Assembly (NCBI RefSeq): GCF_011075055.1 | Contig: NW_025401153.1 | Location: 1 to 64,000 of the forward strand | DNA from: Mangifera indica | Lineage: Eukaryota > Streptophyta > Magnoliopsida > Sapindales > Anacardiaceae | DNA: 64,000 nt | Direction of reading: 5' to 3' | Shown here: piece by piece, positions 34,157 through 45,803 of the stretch | Layout of the letters: every line of letters starts with the position of its first letter | Numbering within the stretch: the stretch's first letter is position 1 | Made by a program: the position numbers and the translations under genes | The notes under the pieces: generated by a model | The model's input: only the letters and a program-made list of their open reading frames with translations | Database searches by the model: none | Told to the model about the DNA's origin: nothing

Positions 34157-35025
34157 GGGAAAAGGACTATTTCCCACCCATGTTTTAGTCGTTTCTCAAT
34201 CACATACCTACTCCAGATGAAAAACCCAATCACCCACCCAAAATTTAATCCGTTTGTTTCCACCCACATCTGTCATTAAATTTTCCGTTAAATAGAGGGG
34301 TAAAACCGTCATTTTACTGTTTACGTTCCACTGATTTAATTCGATCGCATTTTCCCCCTTCGATTTTAAAAGTTACACTTTACCCCCATCCCTAAACTTT
34401 AAAAAGTGACTTTCACCCCCTCAAATCCCTAATTTTTTTTCATTTTCCCTCCGCCCACTGGCGACGAAGTGGCTGGAGGGAGAGTGACGAGGGCTCGTCC
34501 ATTCTCTGGACGACGCTCGTCCCTGGAATGGACTACGATCGTCCATTCTTTGGACGATGGAGCGTCGTCCATTCTCTGGACGACGCTCGGTTGTCTAGAC
34601 TGGACAACGCTTCGTCGTCCAGATCTGGACGAAGCGTCGACCGTTCTGGACAAAGCGTCGACCGTTCTGGACGACAGTCGTCCTTCTTGGATGACGATCG
34701 TCTTCCAGAGGTGGTCGACCTCTGGACGAAATCTTCTCAACCATCGTCGGAAAAAGTGGTTGCATTTCAGGGGGGAAAAGTAAATTTTTTAAAACTTAAT
34801 TCAGGGGACAAATGTTAGTTTTTCAAATTAAATGGGGAAAAATGAGATAAAATTTTAATTATTTAATATTATTGATGACATTACTAATTTGCCCCTTAAT
34901 CTAACTAAAAAACATGTGGGTGGAACAAACAGATTAAATTTCGGGTGGGTGATTGGGTTTTTCATCTGGTGTGGATATGTGATTGAGAAACGGCTAAAAC
35001 ATGGATGGGAAATAGTCCTTTGCCC
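34157..35025. mobile_element. Non-autonomous Mutator-like element (family M), 869 bp, best-preserved copy
   Basis: Flanked by a perfect 9-bp duplication TATTTAAAA (34,148-34,156 and 35,026-35,034). Terminal inverted repeats of about 110 bp start GGGAAAAGGACTATTTCCCA and, from the right, GGGCAAAGGACTATTTCCCA, and both include CACCCACC and TCTGTTTG/CCGTTTG words. Long TIRs plus a 9-bp duplication define Mutator-type elements. There is no transposase. The core (34,470-34,740) is GC-rich and made of hairpins of TGGACGAC and GTCGTCCA; the overlapping frames there are artefacts of this repeat. Confidence 0.9.
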
Positions 35026-35099
35026 TATTTAAAATTCAAATACTTATAAGTAAATAAAATTAAAAGAATAAATTAAGTTCGAGATAAAACCATTATTTA

Positions 35100-35759
35100 A
35101 CAAATAACATATTAAAAATAATAAAACATTATTCATTTTCTCTCAAGTTTAGAAAATTAATAATTTTTTCTCAAGATTAAACTTTAAAAAATTATATTTT
35201 CCTCCTTAAAATTTCAATTTTTTTTTTTCCTTCTCAGATGGCCAAACTCTAGGTGAGACAACATTCACTTATTCTTTTCCCTCTATGTCTGAAGACGAAG
35301 AAACCCCAACGCAAAGAAGTTAACGATGAATTGAAACCCTTAAAAGATGAAAGCGCACAACTGATGCTGATTCAATGAAATCGCACCTTCTTTCTCTTCT
35401 TTTGAAGTTGAATCAATAGAAGCACCTCTGATTTCTTAGCGTTTGAGCCGATTTGACGAACACAAAGATGAACTTCGTTCAACTATTCAACTTTTTTGTC
35501 CTTCATCGTCGACGAAAGAGGGAGAAGGATGGAATGATGACGGTCTTAGTCCGAATCCAATTACCAAATAAGGAAAGAAAAGATTAAAATTTAATCTTAA
35601 GAGAAAATTGTTAATTTTTTAAATCTAAAGAAAAAATCGACAATATTAACCGATTCTGTTAAATTTAACTATTTACAGATAAGTGTTTAAATTTTTAATA
35701 TTTAATGTGTATTAATTTAATAGTAAAACAAAATTTGGATGGGAACAAGTCTTTTGGCC
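35100..35759. mobile_element. Truncated M-family Mutator-like element
   Basis: The right terminus reads AAATTTGGATGGGAACAAGT followed by CTTTTGGCC. Inside are GAAGACGAAG and the palindrome TCGTCGACGA. Its left terminal repeat is missing, next to the target duplication of the complete element at 34,157-35,025, so the younger element may have landed in or beside it. Confidence 0.6.
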
Positions 35760-38470
35760 TCTAATTCTTTTAGGGAATGACATTTTCAAAGCAAAGATTT
35801 TGAGAGATGATTAAATAGGAGTGTCGCTGAATATTCTCCAGTATGAAAGGACACCTATAATTATGAAGGAAATTTATATAAGAAGAAAATGATTAAATTG
35901 GTCTTACCAAACAATCTTCACAAAATCTTATACAAGATACAGGACAAAATACTGAAGCACCATAGGAACCATCTAGCATTTGATATTCAACATTTTTTGG
36001 TCATCACAGTAATGTCAAAGCAACTACCATCGATTCTTCCTGATGCAATTACATCAGAGATGGCTTCTTTCCAGCCGAGCCCGTTTGAGCTCTACTTCTT
36101 ATGAAGTAGGAAACCAAGGTTTGAATCTCTGACCAGGATGATCATTCAATTTTCACATAACAAATGGTCATGCTATCCTAGTGTTGGTTCCGTGGTGAAG
36201 ATATTTGTGGACACAAACTAGGTGGCAACGCTATTGCACTGTCCACAAGTAACATGTTTTTATCATCACAGTAATTGAATCATGCATCATATTATGTATT
36301 GAATATTATATTATATCATATGATATCATTTTTAAAAAATAAAATAATAATAAAAAATCTAATTGATATATCATTATTTTAAAAAATATCACAAACACCC
36401 TTAAAAATTTGAGATTTCTCATATACACGTTTATTATATCATCACTTTCTTTAAAAAGTGTATTGATTTGTATCAATAATATGTATCATATAATATATCA
36501 ATTATATCATATTAATTAGATATATTTTAGATGCATATAATTTTTTTTGGTATCATATCATATTATAAAATATTGATAACTATATCTATCATCATCATAT
36601 GTCTCTTTTATCATTTTTTTAAGTCAATGTTTCACATTTGAATTTTCTATCCTTTAATTTTAAAAGTTATGTTAGTCATAATGTATACAAGACAACAAAA
36701 AAATGATTACATAGTAACAAAAATATAAAAAAAAATTTCATGACTTCAAAACAATAATATGTAAATAGAATGGTTATTAATTATGGAAATTTTGGACGTT
36801 CACGTCACTAGTCAAATAACAAATATTTTTACTTTTAAAAGAAGTTTGAAAAATCAAAATTTGTTAAATCAACATTATTATAATCATTAACAAAATTTAT
36901 TTATATTTTTTTCTTATTATCCTTTAATAAATGTTTAATATAGATCTATCAAATATGTATGCATATGATGCGTAGGCAATCAATGACCTCTACAACTATA
37001 TTTGTACCATTTATTTTCATTGTTTTGTGATTTATTTTGCAACATTCTTCCACTTCCCTGTTTTGCTTCAATTTTGTTCCATCTTTGGTGGTGTGACTAA
37101 AATTTATTATACCCACCTCTAAATCAAAATGTACACCATCCACAATCTTGTTCACACCCACAAGGATTATTACTGATAGTCGTGTTTACTTTAGGAAATG
37201 ATGCAATGTTAGTCTGCAAGTTTAACGGTTATTTAGTAATAATTCATTGTTTTGAGCAAACCAAATATTAATTCTTTTTTTTTTTTATATTGCTATTGCA
37301 AAAGTATATTTGAGAGTTACAAGATAGACAATAGTTTTTATAACATATTTTCTCTTCACATAATCTCATTAGAAAAATGATTTTGAATAGAGTAATACTC
37401 ACTCACAAATTGATACTCTTGTAATTGTGGGTGGGTTCATTCACATTGACCAAAGCGGGTTTCATTTATTTTTAACACTTAAATTTATTTTTTGGATTTT
37501 TTTACAATTCTAATAGATCGATTATATCCATATATTTAGTTTACAATTCTTTGTGGATGTGATGCAAAAAAACATATATATATTGACCTTGGATTTGTTC
37601 TTCTGTGACACTTTGTTTAATTACTTATTCTAAAATCCATAGATTTCAAATGAAGAACAATGTCAAAAGCCTATTCTATATACTTTTCTCCATTCAATCT
37701 TAGAGTAATATAGTGAAATTAATTTTTGAAATTTCAAATTCAGATATTATTTCGTATTTACAAAATTTTTATTTTTATAATTAATATCATCAAAATTTTA
37801 AATTAGGATATTTAAAACTCTAGTCCAGATGATATTTAGAACTTCATATCCATATCCTTTCATGATTTTATAAATTTTATATTGTAAATGAAATGTAATT
37901 ATCATTATAATATATATAAATATCTGTAATTTGTTTTTTTGCAAAATAGAAAACAATTATGATATAAGAACATTAATATAAATGTCCGTAATTGACATTC
38001 CCAAAAAAGAAATCATTTGTAATAAATAATATGCATAAATTAAACAAATATGATAAATTGAATATTTAATAGTAATAATATTAAAATGTACTTGAAGAAT
38101 TCGTGAAGATAACTTGTTATATATGTAATTTGAGGTGAAAAGCTTTGGAAGAAAAGAGAGAGTTGAAGAAAAAATATTCTCCTTAGCATACTATAATTTG
38201 ATTCTTTACATTTCAAACCCCGTGAAGAAATTTTTTTTTTTGGGCATGTCCACTGGTACCCACCTGCCCGTTTTGTCGCTGTCATGTGCAGTCAGTGACC
38301 GACTCAAGCCATCCCAATGCGAAGGAAGACAGACACAAATTACTCTTACTCTTTCGTTCATGTCTGAATCTGATTGGTCATTGATATTAATTCTAATAAG
38401 GTCAGAGTGTAACAGCCAGCACATTGAGGCGACAACTCGTGGGCCCAATACAGTATTACACTTATAATCT
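35760..38470. other. AT-rich intergenic DNA; one palindromic MITE-like block
   Basis: I see no gene. At about 36,297-36,584 the ends form an inverted repeat (TATTGAATATTATATTATAT and, reversed, TATCAATATTTTATAATATG), with many TATCATAT words between, as in small MITEs. The remainder has only short chance frames. Confidence 0.45.
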
Positions 38471-38481
38471 GTGCATTAAAC

Positions 38482-38559
38482 AAACGGTTAAGATCACTCC
38501 TTAAAAAACCAACGGCTGAGATGAATCTTTCTTCCCTTCAAACCAACCCTTTTTCGCGC
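38482..38559 (+). promoter_or_regulatory. MSA-like and E2F-like boxes upstream of the cyclin pseudogene
   Basis: AAACGGTTA (38,482-38,490) and CCAACGGCTG (38,509-38,518) carry the AACGG core of the mitosis-specific activator element bound by three-repeat MYB factors. TTTCGCGC (38,552-38,559) fits an E2F site. They lie 210-290 bp upstream of the decayed ATG, as expected for a cyclin promoter. Confidence 0.5.
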
Positions 38560-38801
38560 TCTTTAGTTCTCGAACTATTTCTCGACCAATCTCCCTCCAA
38601 GAATCTTGAACTTTTCTAACCGTAAAATGAAAGATCCAATTTCAAATTAGGCAGTAATTATCCTCCCATTGTCTCAATTTCTCAAATTTTCTTACAACAA
38701 TAACGCAATTGATCTAACCGAAACACTTTCTAGTTTCTATAATTTTGCGGGGAATTATAATTTGGCTTGAAATGTCGACTCAAAATCGTCACCAATCAAT
38801 T

Positions 38802-40430
38802 CTTTTGTTATCATTATAGTCTAGGAGGCTTCCGTCTAATTCCGAATGAAAATAATAGATGAAAATAAAGATGCAAAGAATGTCATGTATATAAGTAGAA
38901 CAAAAATTAAAGTATGATTAAGACGTATAAAAAAATGATGAAATTTTTATCTATTCATTTGTCTCTTATAAGGATATAAGATGATGAATTAAGTTTTTCA
39001 CTTAAAAAACCTTCAAAGGAGTGTACCTTCCAAACCAAATCTTAGAGAGAGGAGAGAGTTTTTAGTTTGTTCTGTGAGAGAAAATAAAATACAAAAATAT
39101 TTATGTTAGTTCAAAATGAACTAAAATTCACTTTATATAATGGTGGGTTATTTTGCAATTTCAAAATTTTTATTTAGCCTAACAAATTCATAATTTGAAG
39201 TCTTATCATCATGTATATCAAATATATATCTTAGTTACCTTAATTTCATCTCACTAATATCTTAACTTTTAAAATGTTATTTTTTACATCTATATAATAT
39301 TTTATATGATTTTTATTATCTTTCAGAAGGTTTTAGCTATCCTTGGATAATTAATCCTCTTTTTAAAAAGTTTTGTTTATTGGTATAACCCTTTAAATTT
39401 ACCGTAACATAGTCGTGAGTTCTTTTTTAAACGATCCAAAAATGCACCAAAAACTTAACGATTATAGTAAACATCTAACAATATGTCATAGTGCCTAAAC
39501 CATGATTAAAAAAATACTCCATCAAAGCTAATATCTTTGATCATACATTTCATGTAGGTAATATCCTTTCGTTGTCAAATCTAGATTAATTTCAAACTCA
39601 TAGATTATCAAAGTCGTAATTTCAATTCTTTTTCAGTAATTGATTTAAATATTCGAAACATGTCATAACGAACATCCTTCATATGAGTTACATTATACTC
39701 TGACGAGATATTTAATTTTCAATATTTATCAATGTTCACTTCAAAACTCAGATTCAAATTAAAGCAACGAATATTCGGAACCCAATACTTTTAAAGTCAA
39801 CGAATTCCATCTTGACCATCATTTATATTCACATACAAATAACACAGTACCAGTATAGCTTGTCTTACGAGATGTGGTTAACCTTGTATATATACACCAC
39901 ATAAATTACACGTATCCATATAGAATCTGACCATGACATCTTAAGTCAAAGAATTACTTTATATACTAATATGATCTTATGATAAGTTATTGACTACGAT
40001 TTAATGACTATGTGATTTATCGTTATTTGGTCATATTAAAAAAACGATTCTTTGATTGTTAATCCATAAAATACCATAATGACATGTCATTATCATCACC
40101 CGCACTAATATCATCTCATGACATTCAACAGAGGTATTTGATATGTTTACTATGTAATATAATTGTCCAAGTTATGTCATTTTTGTAAAGAATAATTCGA
40201 TGATTCAATTTATATATTAAGTGAGTCATTCGGACAGTTTACATATATACTTTATATCATTGCAAATAAATAAAACAACTTATACATATGAACAAAAATA
40301 CTACCTCTTTTATTAATAATTCACATAAATATACATACAAAATTAAAATGCCCTAGAACTGACAATATGAATGATTCATAATGCATACACTAACAACGAA
40401 AACTCCATCAACAAAATTGCTATATCAAAG
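38802..40430. mobile_element. 1.6-kb AT-rich insertion within pseudogene exon 1
   Basis: The two halves of exon 1 that are contiguous in the intact gene lie 1.6 kb apart here. The intervening DNA has no frame and looks like retroelement LTR sequence. I could not identify paired ends or a target duplication, so the class is open. Confidence 0.5.
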
Positions 40431-43362
40431 CCACAACTGGCCAAGAAGCGACCGGCTTTCAGTGATATAACTAGCCAGAAAAAAGGGTCTGAAGTCGGAT
40501 CACGGGTCTTGAAAAGCTTTCCTTCAAAGACCATTGTATCATATTAATTTTCTTTCTTTTCTTTTCTGGTTTGTGGACGTTCATTTTGAATTTACATGTA
40601 TCATATTAATTTTGCAACGCATCTTTTAGTAGGTTTTTTTTTTTTTTTGGTGTGTATTGTTTTGTTTATGTTAATCCTCATGCATTTCTTTGTAATTGTT
40701 AAAGGTCTTTGTAAGGACAGATTAATCTATAAGTCGTTGATCATCTTCTCAGACTGTATACTTGCTAAAATTTGTTCAATTTTTTTGGCGTTAACAATTG
40801 ACACTGACTCGAATCAGTTGCTTGTTTTCTACATTAATAACACCTATGTTATTCTCTAACTATTTCGTTCATCATATATTTATTTTTTTTGCCCATGAAA
40901 TATGAACAGGTGCATGTTCTGAAAATTATTTTTACATTTATGACTGTCATGTTGTCCTGAAGACATTGTAGATTTATTATTAAAAAGCTTGAATGTGTGC
41001 TTTGAGATGATATCTACCTTGTTTTCAGAGGATTAGGTTTCAACATGGCCGCCCAAATGCCCCTAAATCATTGTGATAGTAATTATTCTGGGTGTTCAGT
41101 AGCTATATTTTGGCCCATTCTTAGTTTCACTTCTGCATTGATTTATTTTTAACAACAGTTAATAAAATTTTATGCTTCAATTAAAAGGTGGCATATTCGG
41201 CTAAAATTGCCAAGAAAAAGGAATCTTGTGCTCATGCTTATGATAAAGGGCTCTCTGCAAATAATTTGCCGGCAACCTTAAGTGTATCTTCAAATGATGT
41301 ATTTTCTCCCACAAGTGATCGACCTACTTTTAAAACCTTCTCGACTCCAAATAGTAGTTTCATTATCATTCCTGCTTCTGATAGTGCAGTTCTAGCACCC
41401 AGAATCACAGATGTTTCTCCAAGCAAATCAGTTGGTAATTCTGTTTCTTTGGATGAGACCGTGTCTACTTGCGATTCATAAAGGAGTCCAGAATTTGAAT
41501 ATATAGATAACGAAAGTGATTCAACAACTAAATCTATCGGGATGAGGACAAATTGCTCCTTCAATATTTCAGATCATGCAGAGAGAGAAGGTTTTTTTCT
41601 TTCTAAGAATTTGATTGCTATTGATCTAATTTCTTTTTCTATTAGGCTTCTTTATGCGGACAATTCCTATGCTATGGATGTTGCCAATATGGAATTTGAC
41701 ATCGCAGTTATTTCTCAAAAATTGCAATTGCAGATCGATAGAAATTTTACTTTGCCGTTCTAATGATGTTTTGCTGTATGGATTGTAGGGAAGTCTTGTA
41801 AGAGAGATATACGAGGAGAGATTAAATCGGTTGATGATCTTGTTGATATTGATTGCACTGTCAAGGATCCCCAATTTTGTGCGACCATTGCTTCTGACAT
41901 TTATAAGCACTTGCATACATCTGAGTTCTGGCATCCTTAAGATATTTAAATTGCACTTGCCTTATGAACTTAACCAAAAATGTTTAGTTGTTTTCTCTTA
42001 TTTGTCAGTTGTTTTAGGCTTTTGCGATTTACTAATGCTAAAGTTAGGTAAATTGCCACTGGACCTATATATATATATTTTATTTATCTTCTAATTCTGT
42101 TCAAGATTGGAAGATACAGTTTTTATAATGTTTGTGAGAAGGGTTTCAAGACTAAGAAGGCTATATTATTATATTTCCATTTATTTTGATTTTCTGAGGT
42201 TAAGATTGTTATTAATGTTTTGGCACAAACATAATTGGTAATACTGGTTTTTTTCAATGATGTACTTACAGCAATATGATAAGCATTCTCAAATAATAGA
42301 TCTTTCCAATGGTGAAGTCTGTGAAATATGGTCTGACAGTTCTGGAATGGTCGCCATTTTCTGCATCCAAGTTATTAAATCTTCAAATTTTCAGGCAAAG
42401 AAAAGGCCTGTGATGGATTTCTTGGAAAGAGTTCAGAAGGGCATAAATGCCACCATGCGTGCAATACTGATTGATTGGCTAGTTGAGGTAACTTCTTGTT
42501 GCCCTTGTGGGCGATGATATTGGCAGGGCAGTCATGTTGCCCAAGAAACTCGCCCTTGATCCGCTTCTCTGTTTCAGGGTCGCGTATATTATGACAACTG
42601 CTTATTATGTTGATACGTGCTGTTTTCCCTTGCATTATAAAGTTTCTCTTTCACTAACGAGATCTTTTTATCCTAAACTGCAGGTTGCTGAAGGTTAAAA
42701 ACTTGTAACTGAGACTCTGTTTTCGACAGTCAACTACGTAGATCGTTATCTTTCTGGCAGTGCAGTAAATAGGAAGCAGTTACAACTGCTTGGTGTTTCC
42801 TGCTTGATGATTGCAGCGTAAGTTTTAAGCACATTTGCTTGTTTCATCTAACTTAGAAATCATTATATGCATTTGCATGTGCGTAAATATATATTGTGAC
42901 AAGATTATTGATAACAACTGAAGGTAATACTATTAGCAGAAAACAAGGGGAGATTAGTGCACCCCAGGTGGAGGAATTTTGTTATGTTACTGATAACGCA
43001 TAAACCAAAGAGGAGGTTAGGATTCTATTTTCCAACTTCTAGATTCTTATTTAAATAGCTTTATACCTTTCTCATTTCAGAAGTATTATGCGATATCCTT
43101 TGCTGCAGGTTCTCCGAATGGAATCTGTAGTACTGAATTTCTTGAAGTTTGAAATGACAGTCCTCACAGCTAACTGTTTTCTGAGGTAAAGTTCATTTTT
43201 TTCTGTTCCTAGGGAAATATTAAGTGCTTTTCTTTTATACTTCATTGATACTGACCTGCAATTAATAAAAAATCTTCAGGCGGTTTGTTCATGCTCCTCA
43301 AGGAGGTAATGAGATACCCTTTACTGAAATAGATTGTTTTAAAATTGCATTAGCTTGTCTTC

Positions 43363-43964
43363 TGTTAGAAAAAGGGTATATGTTGGAAGGGGAGGATAGC
43401 ACTTGGCAGCAATCCAAAAGAACCAAGCAAACAAGGAAACTGCAACAAGTCAAATTCTGAAGGAACCAGAGGCTAAGAGCATGCAGCAGATCCTGGGGAC
43501 CACCATGTCTCCAGAAGATGAGGTGGCACCACATGAGTGGCTGACCAAGTACAAGTGAAGGGGACAGAACTTTATAAACCTGGAAAGAGGGAGACAAGGG
43601 CAGCCAAGCAATTAAGGAAGAGCAGGAAATGCAGGGAGAATTCAGCCTCTCGAAGAGTTGAGGAGTCTGGGAAATTGTTAAGCTTGTTTTTGTTCATTTT
43701 GGGAAAACTTTTGTTTTGCTTGTGGAACTGAAATGTAATTGACAGATTGAAAACTATGAACAAGAATCTGTAATTTTCATTCAGTAATTTGATCAATACA
43801 AGAGTTTGCATTTGGTTGCTGTTTCTTTACAATATACTGTTACATCAATATTTCTTGCTTGTGTTGGATTGTTGAACCTGGAGTCTTCATTTGGAGAGCA
43901 ACTCGGCTCCTGCTGGATTACACATTTCTGGGTAGTGGTGGTGCACAACTCCAGGTCTGTAACA
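43363..43964. mobile_element. Solo LTR, 602 bp, with perfect target duplication
   Basis: It starts TGTTAGAAAA and ends TCTGTAACA (TG...CA, inverted TGTTA/TAACA), flanked on both sides by TCTTC (43,358-43,362 and 43,965-43,969). The length and TGTTAG start suit a Copia-type LTR. The frames inside (for example the 64- and 99-codon ones) are not genes. It lies in intron 8 of the cyclin pseudogene. Confidence 0.85.
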
Positions 43965-44727
43965 TCTTCCTCCACTTATATTCATTTCATTTTCACTAGA
44001 CGCATTATAGCACACTTCGAATAATTACTTGAATCAGCTGTGGCCAGTAGTAAACCTTCCAATTGTTAATGCTGTCATGCTGTTTTTATCGACTTCCATA
44101 TGTTGCCACCTTTACATTTTGTTCCTTCAATCAATAAAATTATACGTACCCATTTTTAGTACAAAAATAAATACACACTTATATATGTCATTATATGATT
44201 GAGTGATTTTTAATTAAAAATAAAGTAACACTCAATCAAATAATAACACACATAAACATATATTTATTTATGTATTTAAAATGGATACACATAATATTGC
44301 TCTTTCCCCGTGATGGCTGACATTGGGACAATGTTTTTCAATGGTTTTAGTAGTTGCTTGCCTTTTGCAGGTCTTATCACTGCAGCTGGAGTGCTTGGCC
44401 AACTACATGGTGGAATTATCCATTCTGGTGTATAACATGCTTAAATATGCCCCCACTCTAGCAGCTGCACCTGCTACTTTCTTAGCCAATTTTATTCTTT
44501 TTCGTTCCAAGAAACCTTGGGTATGCATTATCTTCTCAGTCTTCTCCATAATTTTCAAGTAAAACATAGTAAAATTTTGCATTTCCTGTGATGCAGAACT
44601 CTACCCTGGGTCATTACACACTATAACCACCCCCTGATTTGTCTGTGTCAAGGCACTGCATCGCCCCTTTTGTAAGGGTAGTCACCCTAATTTGTCCCCA
44701 ATCAGGGAGAAGTACAGTCAACATTAG

Positions 44728-45110
44728 GTGAGTTGAATCTCTCTTTCGGGGACAGGATGGCCAGATAAAACCTTTATGATGTGGAATTATCACTAAATTG
44801 AAGGCATAAACACAAACTTTTATGAACTTCCTTCTGTTCCCCTTCCATATATATGTAATTCCTTGTTAATCACCAAACATTTTTGCGCAGTCTGCAAAAT
44901 ATTTCAAAATATATAATATAAATTACTAAAATTCATGTTGATTTATGAATGTACGTACTGACATCAATAAAACTATACGTACTTATTTTGAGTATACAAA
45001 TAAATATATATATGTATTATTATGTGATTTGATGATTTTATTAATGATAAAGTAACATCTAATCACATAATCATATATAAAAGTATGTAATTATGTGTGT
45101 ACTCAAATGA
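44728..45110. other. No gene; expected 3' end of the cyclin pseudogene
   Basis: The last exon (TAC AAA TAT GTT in the intact gene) should lie here but is not recognisable. AT-rich sequence only. Confidence 0.5.
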
Positions 45111-45511
45111 GACGTTTGATTTGTGGAATGTTTTATTATCGAAATTGAAAGATTATCTTGAGAATTACTGAGTATAAATTATTACTTATTTGATAAAATT
45201 TAATAAAAATAAGTATTATAAATAATTATTATAAATAATTATTGTGTTTGGTTAGAGGAAAAAAAATACTAGTATATTATTTTACTAAAATATTCTTATT
45301 AAAAAATATTTTTTATATTATTTATTATATTAATTGAAAATAAGATTATTTTTTCTTTAAAAAATTAATAAATGAAAATATAACTATAATAAAATTATAT
45401 TATCCCCGATAAAATATTATCATAATTTTTTATTATTTATAAACCAAAATTAAAAAAAAATATAATAAAACATAAATTAACAAATCTTTAATCCCCCCTC
45501 AACCAAATGCC
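45111..45511. mobile_element. MITE of the GGGTGTTTGGTT family
   Basis: It aligns with 21,512-21,946: GTGGAATGTTTTATTATCGA, GAAAGATTATCTTGA, TGTGTTTGGTTAGA, and a right end ACCAAATGCC. The termini have drifted. Confidence 0.5.
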
Positions 45512-45803
45512 TACAAATATGTGGCCAAAACGAGCTGCCCAAATTCAATGCCCGCCGAGATATTTCAAGATATGAGTGAGTGGTTGTCAATAATACCAAT
45601 TGGTAGTTGTTGGCTTACGTTCCAATTTATGCAGGAGCTATAACTCTCTGTAGCTTAGCTTAGGTTGCTGATTCTTATTAGGTAATTTCTGAATCTATAG
45701 CTATGAATTAATGCCCCCCTTTGCACAGAAGATTTCCAGCTAAGTGTCAAGTTTTTGAAGAACCAAATTACGATCCCATTGTAACAAATATTTATATTCG
45801 AAA

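Larger units (their letters stand above)
38772..44727 (+). pseudogene. Cyclin A1 pseudogene, upstream duplicate of the intact gene
   Basis: It aligns exon by exon with the intact gene at 47,736. Exon 1 is split: start MSTQNRHQS at 38,772, and its second half (LAKKRPAFSDITSQKKGS) at about 40,433-40,535. Then exon 2 41188-41590, 3 41789-41925, 4 42395-42487, 5 42684-42817, 6 42940-43015, 7 43109-43185, 8 43280-43313, 9 44371-44520, 10 44597-44727. Exons 3-9 keep the exact lengths of the intact gene. Stops: TAA at 41,479 (exon 2), 42,696 (exon 5), 43,001 (exon 6) and 44,624 (exon 10). The donors of exons 3 and 8 are lost, exon 10 has a frameshift, and exon 11 is not found. The cyclin-box start [11 protein letters not shown] is intact. 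A solo LTR sits in intron 8. It cannot make a cyclin. Confidence 0.93.

Noticed and set aside
34429..34818. Three overlapping frames of 96-104 codons rich in Arg, Ser and Asp
   Set aside because: They translate the TGGACGAC hairpin core of a Mutator-like element on both strands; no domain and no reason to be coding.
36100..36240. GGTTTGAATCTC resembling the B box of a tRNA-derived SINE
   Set aside because: No A box at the right distance, no tail and no target duplication could be found.
43298..43811. Frames of 64-99 codons on both strands
   Set aside because: They lie in a solo LTR with clear ends and target duplication.
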